64,000 nt of DNA from Streptomyces tardus (GCF_018101125.2 NZ_JAELVF020000004.1:124001-188000); one strand, 5' to 3'. Counted from the first letter of the stretch, positions 55,383 to 64,000 are shown. The notes: a model not told the origin generated them from the sequence alone. A program made the numbers and translations.

Positions 55383-55932
55383 ACCGCGCCCAGCTGACCC
55401 CACCCCCTCCCCACCTGCCGCGGAACGAACTCCGGGTCGCTTCCGAGGCCGTGACGACGCCGATTCCGTCGGCTCCGTGATTCCGCCGCCGCTCTCCGCC
55501 CGCAGGCGCTGAGCGGCTCGCCCCACTTTGGTGCCTGCTCTGCGGCGCACCGCGGAGGCGGCAGGCGCACACCGCGGAACCGGCGGAAAGCGGCGGCGGT
55601 CGCGGAGGGAAACCACTCCCGTTCGACCGGGCTTTTCTCGCGTGCCTCTTCTGTAAATGTCCCGGTGTTCTCCGAGATTCTTCGCTCGGTGTCAGCGGGC
55701 TGTCTCCGTGTGCCTTTCACACGCCTTTTCCGTTCTCGTTCCCCGCCTTCTTCGTGCTGCCCCTGGATTGTTTCGCGCCCTGCCCGGACCGATGTGGACG
55801 GTGCTTTCCGCACTGTTTCGCACCGAGTCCGGCACCCACCGCCGTGTGCACTGCGCCGTGTGCCCTGTGCCGCCTCCGGTGGGCGCGTCACCTCTCCCGT
55901 CCTGCCGCACCCGTCCGACAGGAAGTTCTCCC
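55383..55932 (+). other. Long leader RNA region before the sulfonate operon
   Basis: This 550-bp stretch between leader peptide and SsuA-like gene has no gene of its own. From about 55620 to 55790 it is strikingly pyrimidine-rich and G-poor on the transcript strand. Such C-over-G RNA is the kind used by Rho, which fits an attenuator controlled by leader-peptide translation. No simple terminator hairpin is obvious. Confidence 0.55.
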
Positions 55933-56976
55933 TTGTCTCCCGTACTCGCGACCCGACGCGCGTTCCTGACTCTCACCGGTGCCGCCGCGGTGGCCGTCGG
56001 CTGCGGCCGGGCCACCGGCGGGGGCTCCGGCGGCTCCACCGACACCCTGCGCTACCAGGGCTGGGCCGGCCAGGTCACCCCCGCCGAACTGGCCGAGGAA
56101 CTCGGCTACTTGGAGGGCGTCAAGCTCAAATGGGTCGGCAACACCATCTCCGGACCGCAGGACATCCAGTCCGCCGCCTCCGGCGAGGTCGACTTCGGCG
56201 GCGCCTTCAACGGAGCGGTGATCAAGCTCGCCGCAGCCAAGGCGCCGGTCACCGCGGTGATCAGCTACTACGGCTCGGACCGGGACGCTTACCACGGCTT
56301 CACCACCCTGGACGACGGATCGGTGCGCACCGCCCGCGACCTCATCGGCAAGAAGGTCGGGATGAACACACTCGGCGCGCACGCCGAGGCGATGCTGGAC
56401 ATCTACCTCCAACGCGAGGGCCTCAGCGAGAAAGAGGCCGAACGCGTCGAGCGGCTGGTCGTACCGCCCGTCAACATCGAGCAGACCCTGCGCAAACAGC
56501 AGATACATCTCGGAGCCCTCGACGGCGTACTGCGCGAGAAGGCGTTGGAACGCGGCGGTGTGCGCGTCCTCTTCAGCGACCACGCGATCCTCGGCGACTC
56601 CAGCGCCGGCACCTACGTCATCGCCGACCGTTTCATCGACCGCAACCCGGAGACCGTGCGCGCCTTCGTCACCGGAGTGGGTCGGGCCATCGAGTGGGCC
56701 CGCGCCGCACCGCGTGCGGAGGTTGTCGAGCTGAAGAAGAAGGTCATCAGGGACCGCGGACGCAACGAGGACACCGCGGCGCTTGCGCACTGGCGCTCCT
56801 ACGGCGTGGCCGGCACCGGCGGCCGTATCGCCCCGAAGGAGCTGAACCTCTGGCTGGACTGGCTGCGCAAGCGCGGCGACATCAAAGCCGGCCAGGTGAA
56901 GGTCTCGGACATCTACACCAACGAGTTCAACGACTCCCCGAAGACCGCGGAGCCGCGGAACGAGAAGAGGGACTGA
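55933..56976 (+). CDS. ssuA: Sulfonate/taurine ABC transporter solute-binding lipoprotein (SsuA-like)
   Basis: From TTG 55933 (AGGAAG upstream) the product is 347 aa with a lipoprotein signal (FLTLTGAAAVAVGC). The mature part has the NitT/TauT-type fold: SGEVDFGGAFNGAVIKLAAA, KVGMNTLGAHAEAMLDIYL and DRFIDRNPETVRAFVTGVGR. It should bind an organosulfonate for import. The ATPase starts 6 bp after the stop. The downstream TauD and SsuD genes make sulfonate the probable substrate. Confidence 0.85.
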   Translation: MSPVLATRRAFLTLTGAAAVAVGCGRATGGGSGGSTDTLRYQGWAGQVTPAELAEELGYLEGVKLKWVGNTISGPQDIQSAASGEVDFGGAFNGAVIKLAAAKAPVTAVISYYGSDRDAYHGFTTLDDGSVRTARDLIGKKVGMNTLGAHAEAMLDIYLQREGLSEKEAERVERLVVPPVNIEQTLRKQQIHLGALDGVLREKALERGGVRVLFSDHAILGDSSAGTYVIADRFIDRNPETVRAFVTGVGRAIEWARAAPRAEVVELKKKVIRDRGRNEDTAALAHWRSYGVAGTGGRIAPKELNLWLDWLRKRGDIKAGQVKVSDIYTNEFNDSPKTAEPRNEKRD

Positions 56977-56982
56977 GCGCGT

Positions 56983-57795
56983 ATGACAGCGAAGATCAAC
57001 CTGCGCGCGGTGAGCAAGGCCTTTCCCGCGCGCGGCGGCAGAGAGTCCGTCCTCGCCCTGGACGGCCTCGAACTCGACATCGGGGCAGGGGAGTTCACCG
57101 TCGTCGTTGGCCCCAGCGGCTGCGGAAAGTCCACGCTTCTGGACCTCCTCGGCGGACTCGACCGGCCCACCTCCGGCGAGATCCTGCTGGACGGCGCTCC
57201 CGTCACCGGCCCCGGGCTGGACCGGGGGATCGTCTTCCAGCAGTACGCGCTGCTGCCCTGGCGTACAGCCGCCGGAAACGTCGAGTTCGGGCTGGAGGCC
57301 ACCGGCACACCTCGCCGCGAACGGGCCGCGCTGGCCCGCGAGCACCTGGAGCTGGTCGGTCTCGGCGGCTTCGAGGACCGGCACCCGCACGAGCTGTCCG
57401 GCGGTATGCGCCAGCGCGTCGCGATCGCCCGCAGCCTGGCCTACGACCCCGGGGTCCTGCTGATGGACGAACCGTTCGCCGCGCTGGACGCGCAGACCAG
57501 GGAGTCACTCCAGGACGAGCTGCTGCGCATCTGGGAGCGCACCGGGAAGACGATCGTCTTCATCACCCACGGCATCGACGAGGCCGTCTACCTCGGCGGA
57601 CGGGTCGCGGTGCTCACTTCCCGACCCGGCCGGATCAAGGACGTCGTCCCCGTCGAGCTCGGCGAGGCCCGTGCCGCACACGCCGATCTGCGGTCCTCTC
57701 CCGAATTCGCCCTGCACAGGCGTCAGGTGTGGCAGCTGCTGCACGAAGAGGTTGACCGCGCACAGGAGCTGGAGAGGGAGGCGGTCGCGCGATGA
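56983..57795 (+). CDS. ssuB: Sulfonate ABC transporter ATPase (SsuB-like)
   Basis: The 270-aa ATPase shows Walker A GPSGCGKSTLLDLLGGLDRP, the signature LSGGMRQRVAIARSLAYDPG, Walker B VLLMDEPFAALD and the switch FITHGIDEAVYLGGR. It is of the nitrate/sulfonate/taurine type and energises the permease at 57792. Its stop overlaps the next ATG by 4 bp (ATGA). It has a typical single domain. Confidence 0.93.
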   Translation: MTAKINLRAVSKAFPARGGRESVLALDGLELDIGAGEFTVVVGPSGCGKSTLLDLLGGLDRPTSGEILLDGAPVTGPGLDRGIVFQQYALLPWRTAAGNVEFGLEATGTPRRERAALAREHLELVGLGGFEDRHPHELSGGMRQRVAIARSLAYDPGVLLMDEPFAALDAQTRESLQDELLRIWERTGKTIVFITHGIDEAVYLGGRVAVLTSRPGRIKDVVPVELGEARAAHADLRSSPEFALHRRQVWQLLHEEVDRAQELEREAVAR

Positions 57796-58661
57796 CCATC
57801 GTGCTGGAGAAACCCGCGCCGGCGCGCAGCGGCCCCGGGGCCCCACCGCCGCACGACGACACCCCGGCCCGCGGCGCCCGCGCGCTGCGCGCCCTGGGCC
57901 GGCTGAGCCGGCTGACGTTGACCCGCAGTGTGGTGGTGCTGGCGCTGTTCGCGCTCTGGGAGCTCGCCCCGCGGTGGGAGCTCGCGGACCGTACGTTCCT
58001 TCCCCCGTTCACCGAAGTGGCCGCCGCCTGGTGGGAGTTGGCTCTCGACGGGCGGCTCTGGGAGAACACCGAGGCCAGTCTGGTCCGTTCGGGGCTGGGT
58101 TTCGGTCTCGCGGTGCTCTGCGCCGTGCCGCTGGGTCTGCTGATCGGCTGGTACCGGCCGCTCGCGGACCTGCTGAACCCGCTCCTGGAACTCTTCCGCA
58201 ACACCGCGGCGCTCGCGCTGCTTCCGGTCTTCATCCTGCTGCTCGGGATCGGCGAGACCTCGAAGGTCGCCATCGTGCTCTTCGCCTGCACCTGGCCGAT
58301 CCTGCTCAACACCGTCAGCGCCGTGCGCACCGTGGACCCCACGCTGATCCGGCTCGCCCGGTCCATGGACCTGTCGGCACCGAGGCTGTTGCAGAAGGTC
58401 GTCCTGCCCGCGGCGCTGCCGACCGTCTTCACCGGGATCCGGCTCGCCGGCGGCACCGCGATCCTCGTGCTCGTCGCGGCGGAGATGGTCGGCGCCAAAG
58501 CCGGCCTCGGCTTCCTCATCAACTCCTCGCAGTACAACTTCGCGATCCCGCAGATGTACGCCGGGATCATCACCATCTCCGCCCTGGGGCTGCTGCTCAA
58601 CCAGCTGCTGCTGTGGGCGGAGCGCCGACTCACCTCCTGGCGACCCCAACCCCGGGGGTGA
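57792..58661 (+). CDS. ssuC: Sulfonate ABC transporter permease (SsuC-like)
   Basis: This 289-aa permease has a 45-residue disordered start and about six membrane segments. ENTEASLVRSGLGFGLAVLC, GWYRPLADLLNPLLELFRNT and the docking loop ARSMDLSAPRLLQKVVLPAA are characteristic. It completes the transporter with the two genes before it. TauD follows after 90 bp on the same strand. Confidence 0.92.
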   Translation: MTIVLEKPAPARSGPGAPPPHDDTPARGARALRALGRLSRLTLTRSVVVLALFALWELAPRWELADRTFLPPFTEVAAAWWELALDGRLWENTEASLVRSGLGFGLAVLCAVPLGLLIGWYRPLADLLNPLLELFRNTAALALLPVFILLLGIGETSKVAIVLFACTWPILLNTVSAVRTVDPTLIRLARSMDLSAPRLLQKVVLPAALPTVFTGIRLAGGTAILVLVAAEMVGAKAGLGFLINSSQYNFAIPQMYAGIITISALGLLLNQLLLWAERRLTSWRPQPRG

Positions 58662-58751
58662 CCTCGGACCGGCCGCACCTGAAACCCCGATCCGGCCGAC
58701 CCGAAACCGCCCAACCCGACGACGAACCCGGAACGAAAGGCAACAATCCTC

Positions 58752-59657
58752 ATGACCACCACCGCATTCGACATACGCCGCATCGGAGGTCGCATCGGCG
58801 CCGAACTGGTCGGCGTCGACCTCTCCCAGCCGCTGGAGCCGGCGCTGGCCGCCGAGATCAACGCCGCCCTCCTGGAGCACAAGGCACTGGTCTTCCGGGG
58901 CCAACACCTCGACGACGAGAGGCAGTTGCGCTTCGCCGCGCTCTTCGGGGAACTGACCGGCGCACACCCGACGGTGGACTCCGTCGACGGACGCCCCAAC
59001 ATCCTTCCCGTCGACGGCGGCGAGGGCATCCGCGCGAACCACTGGCACACCGACGTCACCTTCGTACGCACCCCGCCCAAGGCGTCGACCCTGCGCAGCC
59101 TCGTTGTGCCGCCCTACGGCGGAAACACCCTGATCGCCAACTCCCAGACCGCGTACCAGGATCTGCCCGAGGCGCTGCGCGAGCTGGCGGACCGGCTGTG
59201 GGCCGTCCACACCAACGACTACGACTACGCCACCCACTCCAGGCCGTCGAGCGACGCGGCGTCCGAGCACCGGGCGAAGTTCGTCTCGACCAAGTACCGC
59301 ACCGCGCACCCGGTGGTGCGCGTCCACCCCGAATCGGGTGAACGCGGGCTGTTCATCGGCGGGTTCGCGCAGAGCCTGGTGGGCCTGAACTCCTCGGAGT
59401 CCAGGGATCTGCTGCGCATCCTCCAGTCCTACGTCACCCGCCCGGAGAACCTGCTCCGGGTCGTCTGGGAGCCGGGGGACGTCGTGCTTTTCGACAACCG
59501 CAGCACCCAGCACTACGCCCCGGACGACTACGGCGAGCTGCCCCGCCGGCTGCACCGGATCACCGTCGCCGGTGATGTGCCCGTCGGCGTCGACGGCCGG
59601 CACAGCTACATCCTCGAGGGCGACGAAGCCGCCCACTACACGCCGGCCGCAGCCTGA
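58752..59657 (+). CDS. tauD: TauD-type sulfonate dioxygenase
   Basis: The 301-aa enzyme is a Fe(II)/2-oxoglutarate dioxygenase that releases sulfite from taurine or a related sulfonate. The metal motif NHWHTDVTFVRTPPKAS supplies His and Asp, and the distal histidine is in RRLHRITVAGDVP. VVWEPGDVVLFDNRSTQHYA is the 2-oxoglutarate region. The ribosome site is AAAGGC before ATG 58752. A strong hairpin follows, so this ends the first transcription unit. Taurine itself is not certain; the family includes alkylsulfatases. Confidence 0.9.
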   Translation: MTTTAFDIRRIGGRIGAELVGVDLSQPLEPALAAEINAALLEHKALVFRGQHLDDERQLRFAALFGELTGAHPTVDSVDGRPNILPVDGGEGIRANHWHTDVTFVRTPPKASTLRSLVVPPYGGNTLIANSQTAYQDLPEALRELADRLWAVHTNDYDYATHSRPSSDAASEHRAKFVSTKYRTAHPVVRVHPESGERGLFIGGFAQSLVGLNSSESRDLLRILQSYVTRPENLLRVVWEPGDVVLFDNRSTQHYAPDDYGELPRRLHRITVAGDVPVGVDGRHSYILEGDEAAHYTPAAA

Positions 59658-59662
59658 CCAGC

Positions 59663-59694
59663 GGGTGGGGCGGGCTCATGTGCCCGCCCCACCC
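59663..59694 (+). terminator. Terminator after tauD
   Basis: GGGTGGGGCGGGC pairs perfectly with GCCCGCCCCACCC around a 6-nt loop, 6 bp after the tauD stop. Confidence 0.85.
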
Positions 59695-59810
59695 CGCCAC
59701 CCGGCATCGCCCGGCGCCACCCGGCACCGCCCCGCATCGCCCGGCGCCGCGCCGCACCACTCGGCGCCTTCCCGAATCCCCCTCCACGCACCGCACTCCA
59801 GGAGTCTCCC

Positions 59811-60509
59811 GTGTCGCAGCCCGCCCTGACCTCCGCCCCTGCCCCCGCTCTCTCCGTCGTGTCGGCCGGCAGCCGCCACCTGCGCGTCGTCGACCCGCGT
59901 CGCACGAAGGACGTGCCGCTGGTCGGCTATCTGGTGCTCGCCCCGGAGGGCACCTCGCCGGCCGAACTCTTCGCCTCGACGGTGACGGTGCGCCGCGTCG
60001 ATCCCCGGCTGCCCACGTCCGGGCCGCCGCCACTGGCCGCCGGCGCCGCGACCCAGCCGCGTACGGCGCTGCCCTCCGCCCCACCCGGACCCGCGGCGAC
60101 AAGCCGGGCCGCCGCCGGAGCACCGCTGACCGAAGCGCCCGCGACCGTGGCGGAGGTGACGCAGAGCGGGGAGCAGGCCGCGCAGCAGCCGCCCGTCGTG
60201 GAGGCACCCGAGTCGGGTCCGGCCGCCGTGGTCATCGACCACGAGCGTTATGTGGCACTGCTGGACGGGACCGAACTCGACCTGACCTACCTGGAGTTCG
60301 AGCTGCTCGCCCATCTCGTGGGCCACCCGCACCGGGTGCACTCGCGGACCTCGCTGGTCTCCACCGTCTGGGGCTACGACTATCCGGGCGACGGCCGCAC
60401 CGTCGACGTGCACATCGCCCGGCTGCGTCGAAAGCTCGGCGTCGAGCGGCGGGACAGCATCGTCACCGTGCGGCGGGTCGGCTACAAGTACGTGCCCGAC
60501 CGGACCTGA
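59811..60509 (+). CDS. Winged-helix regulator without a receiver domain
   Basis: From GTG 59811 the 232-aa protein has an N-terminal region of about 140 residues with a globular start (LRVVDPRRTKDVPLVGYLVL) and an Ala/Pro-rich linker. The end is an OmpR/PhoB-type winged helix: LDLTYLEFELLAHLVGHPHR, SRTSLVSTVWGYDYPGDGRT and VDVHIARLRRKLGVERRDSI. No phospho-acceptor receiver is present and no kinase is nearby. Its place inside the sulfonate gene series makes it a candidate regulator of sulfonate use. The N-terminal domain might bind a sulfur metabolite. Confidence 0.75.
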   Translation: MSQPALTSAPAPALSVVSAGSRHLRVVDPRRTKDVPLVGYLVLAPEGTSPAELFASTVTVRRVDPRLPTSGPPPLAAGAATQPRTALPSAPPGPAATSRAAAGAPLTEAPATVAEVTQSGEQAAQQPPVVEAPESGPAAVVIDHERYVALLDGTELDLTYLEFELLAHLVGHPHRVHSRTSLVSTVWGYDYPGDGRTVDVHIARLRRKLGVERRDSIVTVRRVGYKYVPDRT

Positions 60510-60718
60510 GCGCGGCGACGCTCGCGCCGCGCGCGTTCCATCCAGCGCCCGGCTGGGGCGGGGCTGCACCCCTGCCCGCCGCCCCGCCCCAGCCGGGCGC
60601 GCCGCCCCTGTCGCCGAACGCACCCGCGCCGCACATCCGCAGCGCGCATCCGACCACACTCGCGCACCGCCCCCGCCCACATCCGCACCCGCACCGCACC
60701 ACCGAGAAGGAGCCAGCG

Positions 60719-61348
60719 ATGGCGCATGTACTCGCCCTCACCGGAAGCCCCTCGCCCACCTCACGCACCAACGCCCTGGTCCGCCACGTCGGTTCGCGGC
60801 TGAGCGCCACCGGACACACCGTCGACCATCTGGACGTGCGCGATCTGCCGCCCGTCGCGCTGCTCGCCGCCGACGCCTCCCACCCCGCCATCGCCGCCGC
60901 GCTGGCGGCCGTCGCCGAGGCGGACGCGGTCGTCATCGGCACCCCGGTCTACAAGGCCGCCTACAGCGGGCTGCTGAAGACGCTGCTCGACCTGCTGCCG
61001 CAGTCCGCGCTGGCCGGCAAGACGGTGCTGCCGCTTGCCACGGGCGGCACCCCGGCCCACGTACTGGCCATCGACTACGGGCTGAGACCCGTTCTCACCT
61101 CGCTCGGCACCGACAGTGTGCTGCGCGGCTGGTTCGTGACCGACCGTGAACTGTCGCTCGACGCGGACGGCGGGCTGACGCTGGGCCGAGAGGCCGCCGA
61201 GGGCGTCGAGGCGGCGGTCGAACGCCTCACCACGGCCCTCGCCGCCCGCGACGCCCTCGCTCCCCGCGACGCTCCAACTGCTCACGCCGCCCGCGGCCGG
61301 CACGACGCCCGCGGCCCCGGTGACGCCCGGGTCTCCGTCGCAGCCTGA
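60719..61348 (+). CDS. ssuE: NAD(P)H-dependent FMN reductase (SsuE-like)
   Basis: The 209-aa flavodoxin-like protein reduces FMN for the monooxygenase downstream. VLALTGSPSPTSRTNALVRH binds the FMN phosphate, and TPVYKAAYSGLLKTLLDLLP with LPLATGGTPAHVLAIDYGLR are SsuE signatures. A 35-residue disordered Ala/Arg tail is added at the C-terminus. ATG 60719 follows AAGGAG. The SsuD gene begins 48 bp later. The 209-bp gap before it is Pro-codon-like, C-rich sequence with no gene. Confidence 0.9.
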   Translation: MAHVLALTGSPSPTSRTNALVRHVGSRLSATGHTVDHLDVRDLPPVALLAADASHPAIAAALAAVAEADAVVIGTPVYKAAYSGLLKTLLDLLPQSALAGKTVLPLATGGTPAHVLAIDYGLRPVLTSLGTDSVLRGWFVTDRELSLDADGGLTLGREAAEGVEAAVERLTTALAARDALAPRDAPTAHAARGRHDARGPGDARVSVAA

Positions 61349-61396
61349 CCAGACCTTCTCCCACCCCTACGCCTTCCACTCCCGGAGCAGACACAG

Positions 61397-62566
61397 ATGA
61401 GCCTGACCTTCCACTGGTTCCTGCCCACCAGCGGCGACAGCCGCCATGTGGTGGGCGGCGGGCACGGTACGCCCACCACCGCCTCGGGCGGCGACCGGCC
61501 GCCCTCCGTCGGCTATCTCAGCCAGATCGCTCGCGCCGCCGAACAGGTCGGCTTCACCGGCGCGTTGACGCCCACCGGCACCTGGTGCGAGGACGCCTGG
61601 CTGACCACCGCGCTGGTCAGCGAGAACACCGAACACCTCAAGTTCCTGGTCGCCTTCCGGCCCGGCCTGATCTCGCCCACGCTCGCCGCCCAGATGGCGT
61701 CCACCTACCAGCGGCAGACCGGTGGGCGGCTGCTGCTGAACGTCGTCACCGGCGGGGAGAGCGAGGAGCAGCGCGCCTTCGGCGACTTCCTCGACAAGGA
61801 CGGGCGGTACGCCCGCACCGGCGAGTTCCTGGAGGTCGTACGGGGACTGTGGGCCGGTCGCAGCGTCAGCCTCGACGGCGCTCATCTGCGGGTGGAGCGC
61901 GCCGAGTTGACGCGGCTCCCCGATCCGGTGCCGCCGATCTACTTCGGCGGATCCTCGCCCGCAGCGGTGGCGGTCGCCGGTCGGCACAGCGATGTCTACC
62001 TCACCTGGGGAGAGCCGCCCGCGCAGGTCGCGCAGAAGCTGGACCGGGTGCGCGCGTCGGCGGCCGAGGAGGGGCGGACGGTGCGTTTCGGCATTCGTCT
62101 GCACGTCATCTCCCGCGACACCTCGGCCGAGGCGTGGGCCCAGGCGCAGCGGCTGCTGGACGGCTTCGACCCGGAGACGGTCGCCGCCGTACAACGAGGT
62201 CTGCACCGAAGCGAGTCCGAAGGGCAGCGGCGGATGCTCGAACTCCACGGCGGCGACCGGAGGTCGGGCGACAGCCGCGCGCTGGAGATCCACCCCGGGC
62301 TGTGGGCCGGAGTGGGGCTGGTGCGCGGCGGCGCGGGCACGGCGCTCGTCGGCAGCCATGTCGAGGTCGCCGAACTCATCAAGGAGTACCGGGAGTTGGG
62401 CATCGAGGAGTTCGTCCTCTCGGGGTACCCGCATCTGGAGGAGGCGTACTGGTTCGGCGAGGGAGTGCTCCCTCTCCTGGAACGCGAAGGGCTCTGGCAC
62501 CACCCGCACCGTTCCGCACCGCTCGGGCCGCGACAGCACGAAGCGCCGCTGGCCACCGCATCCTGA
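61397..62566 (+). CDS. ssuD: FMNH2-dependent alkanesulfonate monooxygenase (SsuD-like)
   Basis: The 389-aa protein is a bacterial luciferase-like monooxygenase that splits alkanesulfonates into aldehyde and sulfite with FMNH2 from SsuE. LTFHWFLPTSGDSRHVVGGG, PTGTWCEDAWLTTALVSENT, LKFLVAFRPGLISPTLAAQM and INVVTGG-like LLNVVTGGESEEQRAFGDFL are present. The active-site region LFRSGYPHLEEAY-like (LSGYPHLEEAYWFGEGVLPL) ends the domain. ATG 61397 is 48 bp after ssuE. Confidence 0.93.
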   Translation: MSLTFHWFLPTSGDSRHVVGGGHGTPTTASGGDRPPSVGYLSQIARAAEQVGFTGALTPTGTWCEDAWLTTALVSENTEHLKFLVAFRPGLISPTLAAQMASTYQRQTGGRLLLNVVTGGESEEQRAFGDFLDKDGRYARTGEFLEVVRGLWAGRSVSLDGAHLRVERAELTRLPDPVPPIYFGGSSPAAVAVAGRHSDVYLTWGEPPAQVAQKLDRVRASAAEEGRTVRFGIRLHVISRDTSAEAWAQAQRLLDGFDPETVAAVQRGLHRSESEGQRRMLELHGGDRRSGDSRALEIHPGLWAGVGLVRGGAGTALVGSHVEVAELIKEYRELGIEEFVLSGYPHLEEAYWFGEGVLPLLEREGLWHHPHRSAPLGPRQHEAPLATAS

Positions 62567-62717
62567 AGCGCGCGCCGGGCCCGCGGGCCCGGCGCCGTTC
62601 CACACCCGCGCCGACCGGCGCCGTTCCGTCCCCGCGCCGGGCGCGCGGACGGAACGGGACCACCACGGGAGTCGCGCAGGTCGGGCCGTGCACTGCCCTC
62701 CGCTCGCAGGAGCGGGC

Positions 62718-63587
62718 TCAGGCGGCCTGCGCCGCGTCCGTCCCCGCCCGCGGGCTCGCCGCCCTGTGGACGGAACCGCCGCTGCGTACGGCCGCGGTCG
62801 TGTGCAGCTGCTCCCGCGCCCGGCGCAGCAGCAGTTGCGCGAGTTCCGGGGCGTCGCCCAGCACGGGTGCGCAGAGATCCGCGCCGCCGTCGAGCGCACC
62901 CGCCGCGATCCGGTCGGGCAGCCGCCCGGGGGCGATCACGTACGGCGCGACGGCGATGCGTCGTATCCCCTCGGCCCGCAGCGCGCGTACCGCGTCCTCG
63001 GTGCGGGGGCCGGAGGCGGAGGCGAACGCAGGACGCACAGCGCACCAGCCGGTGGTGCGCCGCCACTCCCGCGCGACGTCGGCAATCACTGCGATCGCCT
63101 CCGGATCGGAGGAGCCCGCCGCGGCCAGTACGACCCCGGTCGAGCCGATGTCGCCGGGCCGGAGCCCGGCTTCGCGCAGCCGCCGCTCCAGCGCGGCGAC
63201 CAGCAGAGCGTCGGGGCCGAGCACCTCTGCCCGGGTGACCGACAGCCGGGGCAGCGCAAGGGCGGACTCCCGCAGCACGGCGGGGATGTCGGTCCTGGCG
63301 TGGAAGGCGCGGGTGAGGAGCAGCGGCAGCGCCACCACCTCGCACACCTCCCTGCCCTCGGTCACCGCCTCGGCGTGCAGCCGCTCCAGAACCTGCGGCA
63401 CGCTCGGCGCGTTGAAGTCCAGATGGGCCGCTTCGACCCGGGCCCCGGGCGCCAGCAGGCGCAGCCGTGCGCACAGCCGGGCGACGGTCGCGGCGTGCCG
63501 CGGGTCGCGGCTGCCGTGCGCGACGACCAGCAGGGTCGGCCGGGGCCCGGGGTCGGGCCGTGGCAGTGCGTGGGGGAAGCGGTTCAT
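62718..63587 (-). CDS. CbiX-type chelatase (sirohydrochlorin ferrochelatase-like)
   Basis: The 289-aa protein has two CbiX-like halves. The first starts with TLLVVAHGSRDPRHAATVAR and continues with VVALPLLLTRAFHARTDIPA; the second shows VVLAAAGSSDPEAIAVIADV and RRIAVAPYVIAPGRLPDRIA. The first-half histidine in VAHGS and the one in AFHARTDIP are the metal ligands. It probably inserts iron into sirohydrochlorin for siroheme, the cofactor of sulfite reductase. It faces ssuD and lies 56 bp after the permease gene at the window end. Confidence 0.85.
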   Translation of the reverse strand: MNRFPHALPRPDPGPRPTLLVVAHGSRDPRHAATVARLCARLRLLAPGARVEAAHLDFNAPSVPQVLERLHAEAVTEGREVCEVVALPLLLTRAFHARTDIPAVLRESALALPRLSVTRAEVLGPDALLVAALERRLREAGLRPGDIGSTGVVLAAAGSSDPEAIAVIADVAREWRRTTGWCAVRPAFASASGPRTEDAVRALRAEGIRRIAVAPYVIAPGRLPDRIAAGALDGGADLCAPVLGDAPELAQLLLRRAREQLHTTAAVRSGGSVHRAASPRAGTDAAQAA

Positions 63588-63642
63588 GCGGCTTTCTCTC
63601 GGTGCGGGTAGGACGGAACGGACACGCTCGCCGGAGGCGGTG

Positions 63643-64000
63643 TCAGCGGCTCACCAGCAGACCGCGGCTGCGCAGCACCCGTCGTTCCAGCGGGGCGAAG
63701 ACCAGCAGGTCGATGGCGATGCCGACGATCAGGATCAGCAGGATCGCGCTCAGGACCATCGCCATGTCCTGGTTGCCGCGCCCGTTCTCCAGCAACTGTC
63801 CCAGCCCGGCCCCGAGATCCGGGGAGCGCGCGATGATCTCCGCCGCCATCAGCGAACGCCAGGCGAACGCCCAGCCCTGCTTGAGGCCGGCGAGGTAGCC
63901 CGGGAGGGAGGCGGGCAGCAGCACATGCCGTACGCCGGCCAGCCCCGTCGCTCCGATGACCCGCCCCGCGCGCCGGTAGAGCGGCGGAACCTGGTCGAGG
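63643..64000 (-). CDS. ABC transporter permease, SsuC-type (partial)
   Basis: The frame runs off the right edge on the minus strand. The visible C-terminal 118 residues include the docking loop VIGATGLAGVRHVLLPASLP, AWRSLMAAEIIARSPDLGAG and a last membrane segment (MVLSAILLILIVGIAIDLLV) with LERRVLRSRGLL at the end. It belongs to the nitrate/sulfonate/taurine permease group. It is a second system beside the SsuABC genes, read with the CbiX gene on the minus strand. Confidence 0.88.
   Translation of the reverse strand, partial: LDQVPPLYRRAGRVIGATGLAGVRHVLLPASLPGYLAGLKQGWAFAWRSLMAAEIIARSPDLGAGLGQLLENGRGNQDMAMVLSAILLILIVGIAIDLLVFAPLERRVLRSRGLLVSR

Overview
This window is high-GC chromosomal DNA of a Streptomyces. 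The gene order follows a core stretch I recognise from memory of S. coelicolor (roughly SCO5997 to SCO6095): an XRE-MurA fusion, aconitase, ngcEFG, rok7B7-xylFGH, dxs, galE, fadB/thiolase, RNase D, whiI, hemE, the haem oxidase and ChdC, murC, and a sulfonate/sulfur block. Starts are often GTG and genes are often coupled by 4-bp stop/start overlaps. There is no CRISPR array, prophage or antibiotic cluster.

1-8.9 kb: the tail of one gene, then a MoxR AAA+ ATPase, a DUF5682 gene, a VWA-domain gene and a SWIM-type gene. This is the known actinobacterial MoxR-VWA arrangement. DUF5682 and the SWIM-type gene are broken by perfect palindromes, direct and inverted copies, and fragments of unrelated genes (an ABC ATPase and others). 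8.9-15.5 kb: a 42-aa conserved small gene, an XRE-MurA fusion, a DUF1648 membrane protein with its YtrA-like GntR repressor, and aconitase with two candidate operators. 15.5-24.5 kb: two sugar ABC systems (NgcEFG and XylFGH) on either side of the ROK regulator Rok7B7. 24.6-35.0 kb: dxs, a GT39-like membrane protein, a NYN protein, galE, a beta-oxidation pair and an RNase D-like exonuclease.

35.2-37.2 kb: whiI with a sigma-WhiG-type promoter, followed by a scrambled 1.2-kb patch holding tRNA-Asp, hrpA shards and an inverted copy of the whiI tail. 37.2-42.3 kb: a DUF3000 gene, the coproporphyrin-dependent haem trio hemE-cgoX-chdC, and a 5'-truncated IS30-family element. 42.3-54 kb: a ZapE-like ATPase, a RibD-like reductase, a small Usp-like protein, murC-msrB, a DUF1707-FHA protein, a GNAT enzyme, a SAV2148-type HEPN protein, a secreted subtilase and an NAD epimerase.

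53.7-64 kb: sulfur metabolism. Cysteine dioxygenase and rhodanese on the minus strand, and an SsuABC/TauD/winged-helix/SsuE/SsuD series on the plus strand, diverge from a region with one short leader peptide on each strand, both of the actinobacterial sulfur-gene type (R-H-V-D core, terminal Cys). The window ends in a CbiX-like chelatase and a second SsuC-like permease. The most biologically interesting signals are the paired leader peptides and the orphan winged-helix regulator. The most structurally odd are the two mosaic patches (1.9-7.1 kb and 36.0-37.2 kb), which share one style of palindromic rearrangement and must be checked against raw reads before any biology is built on them.
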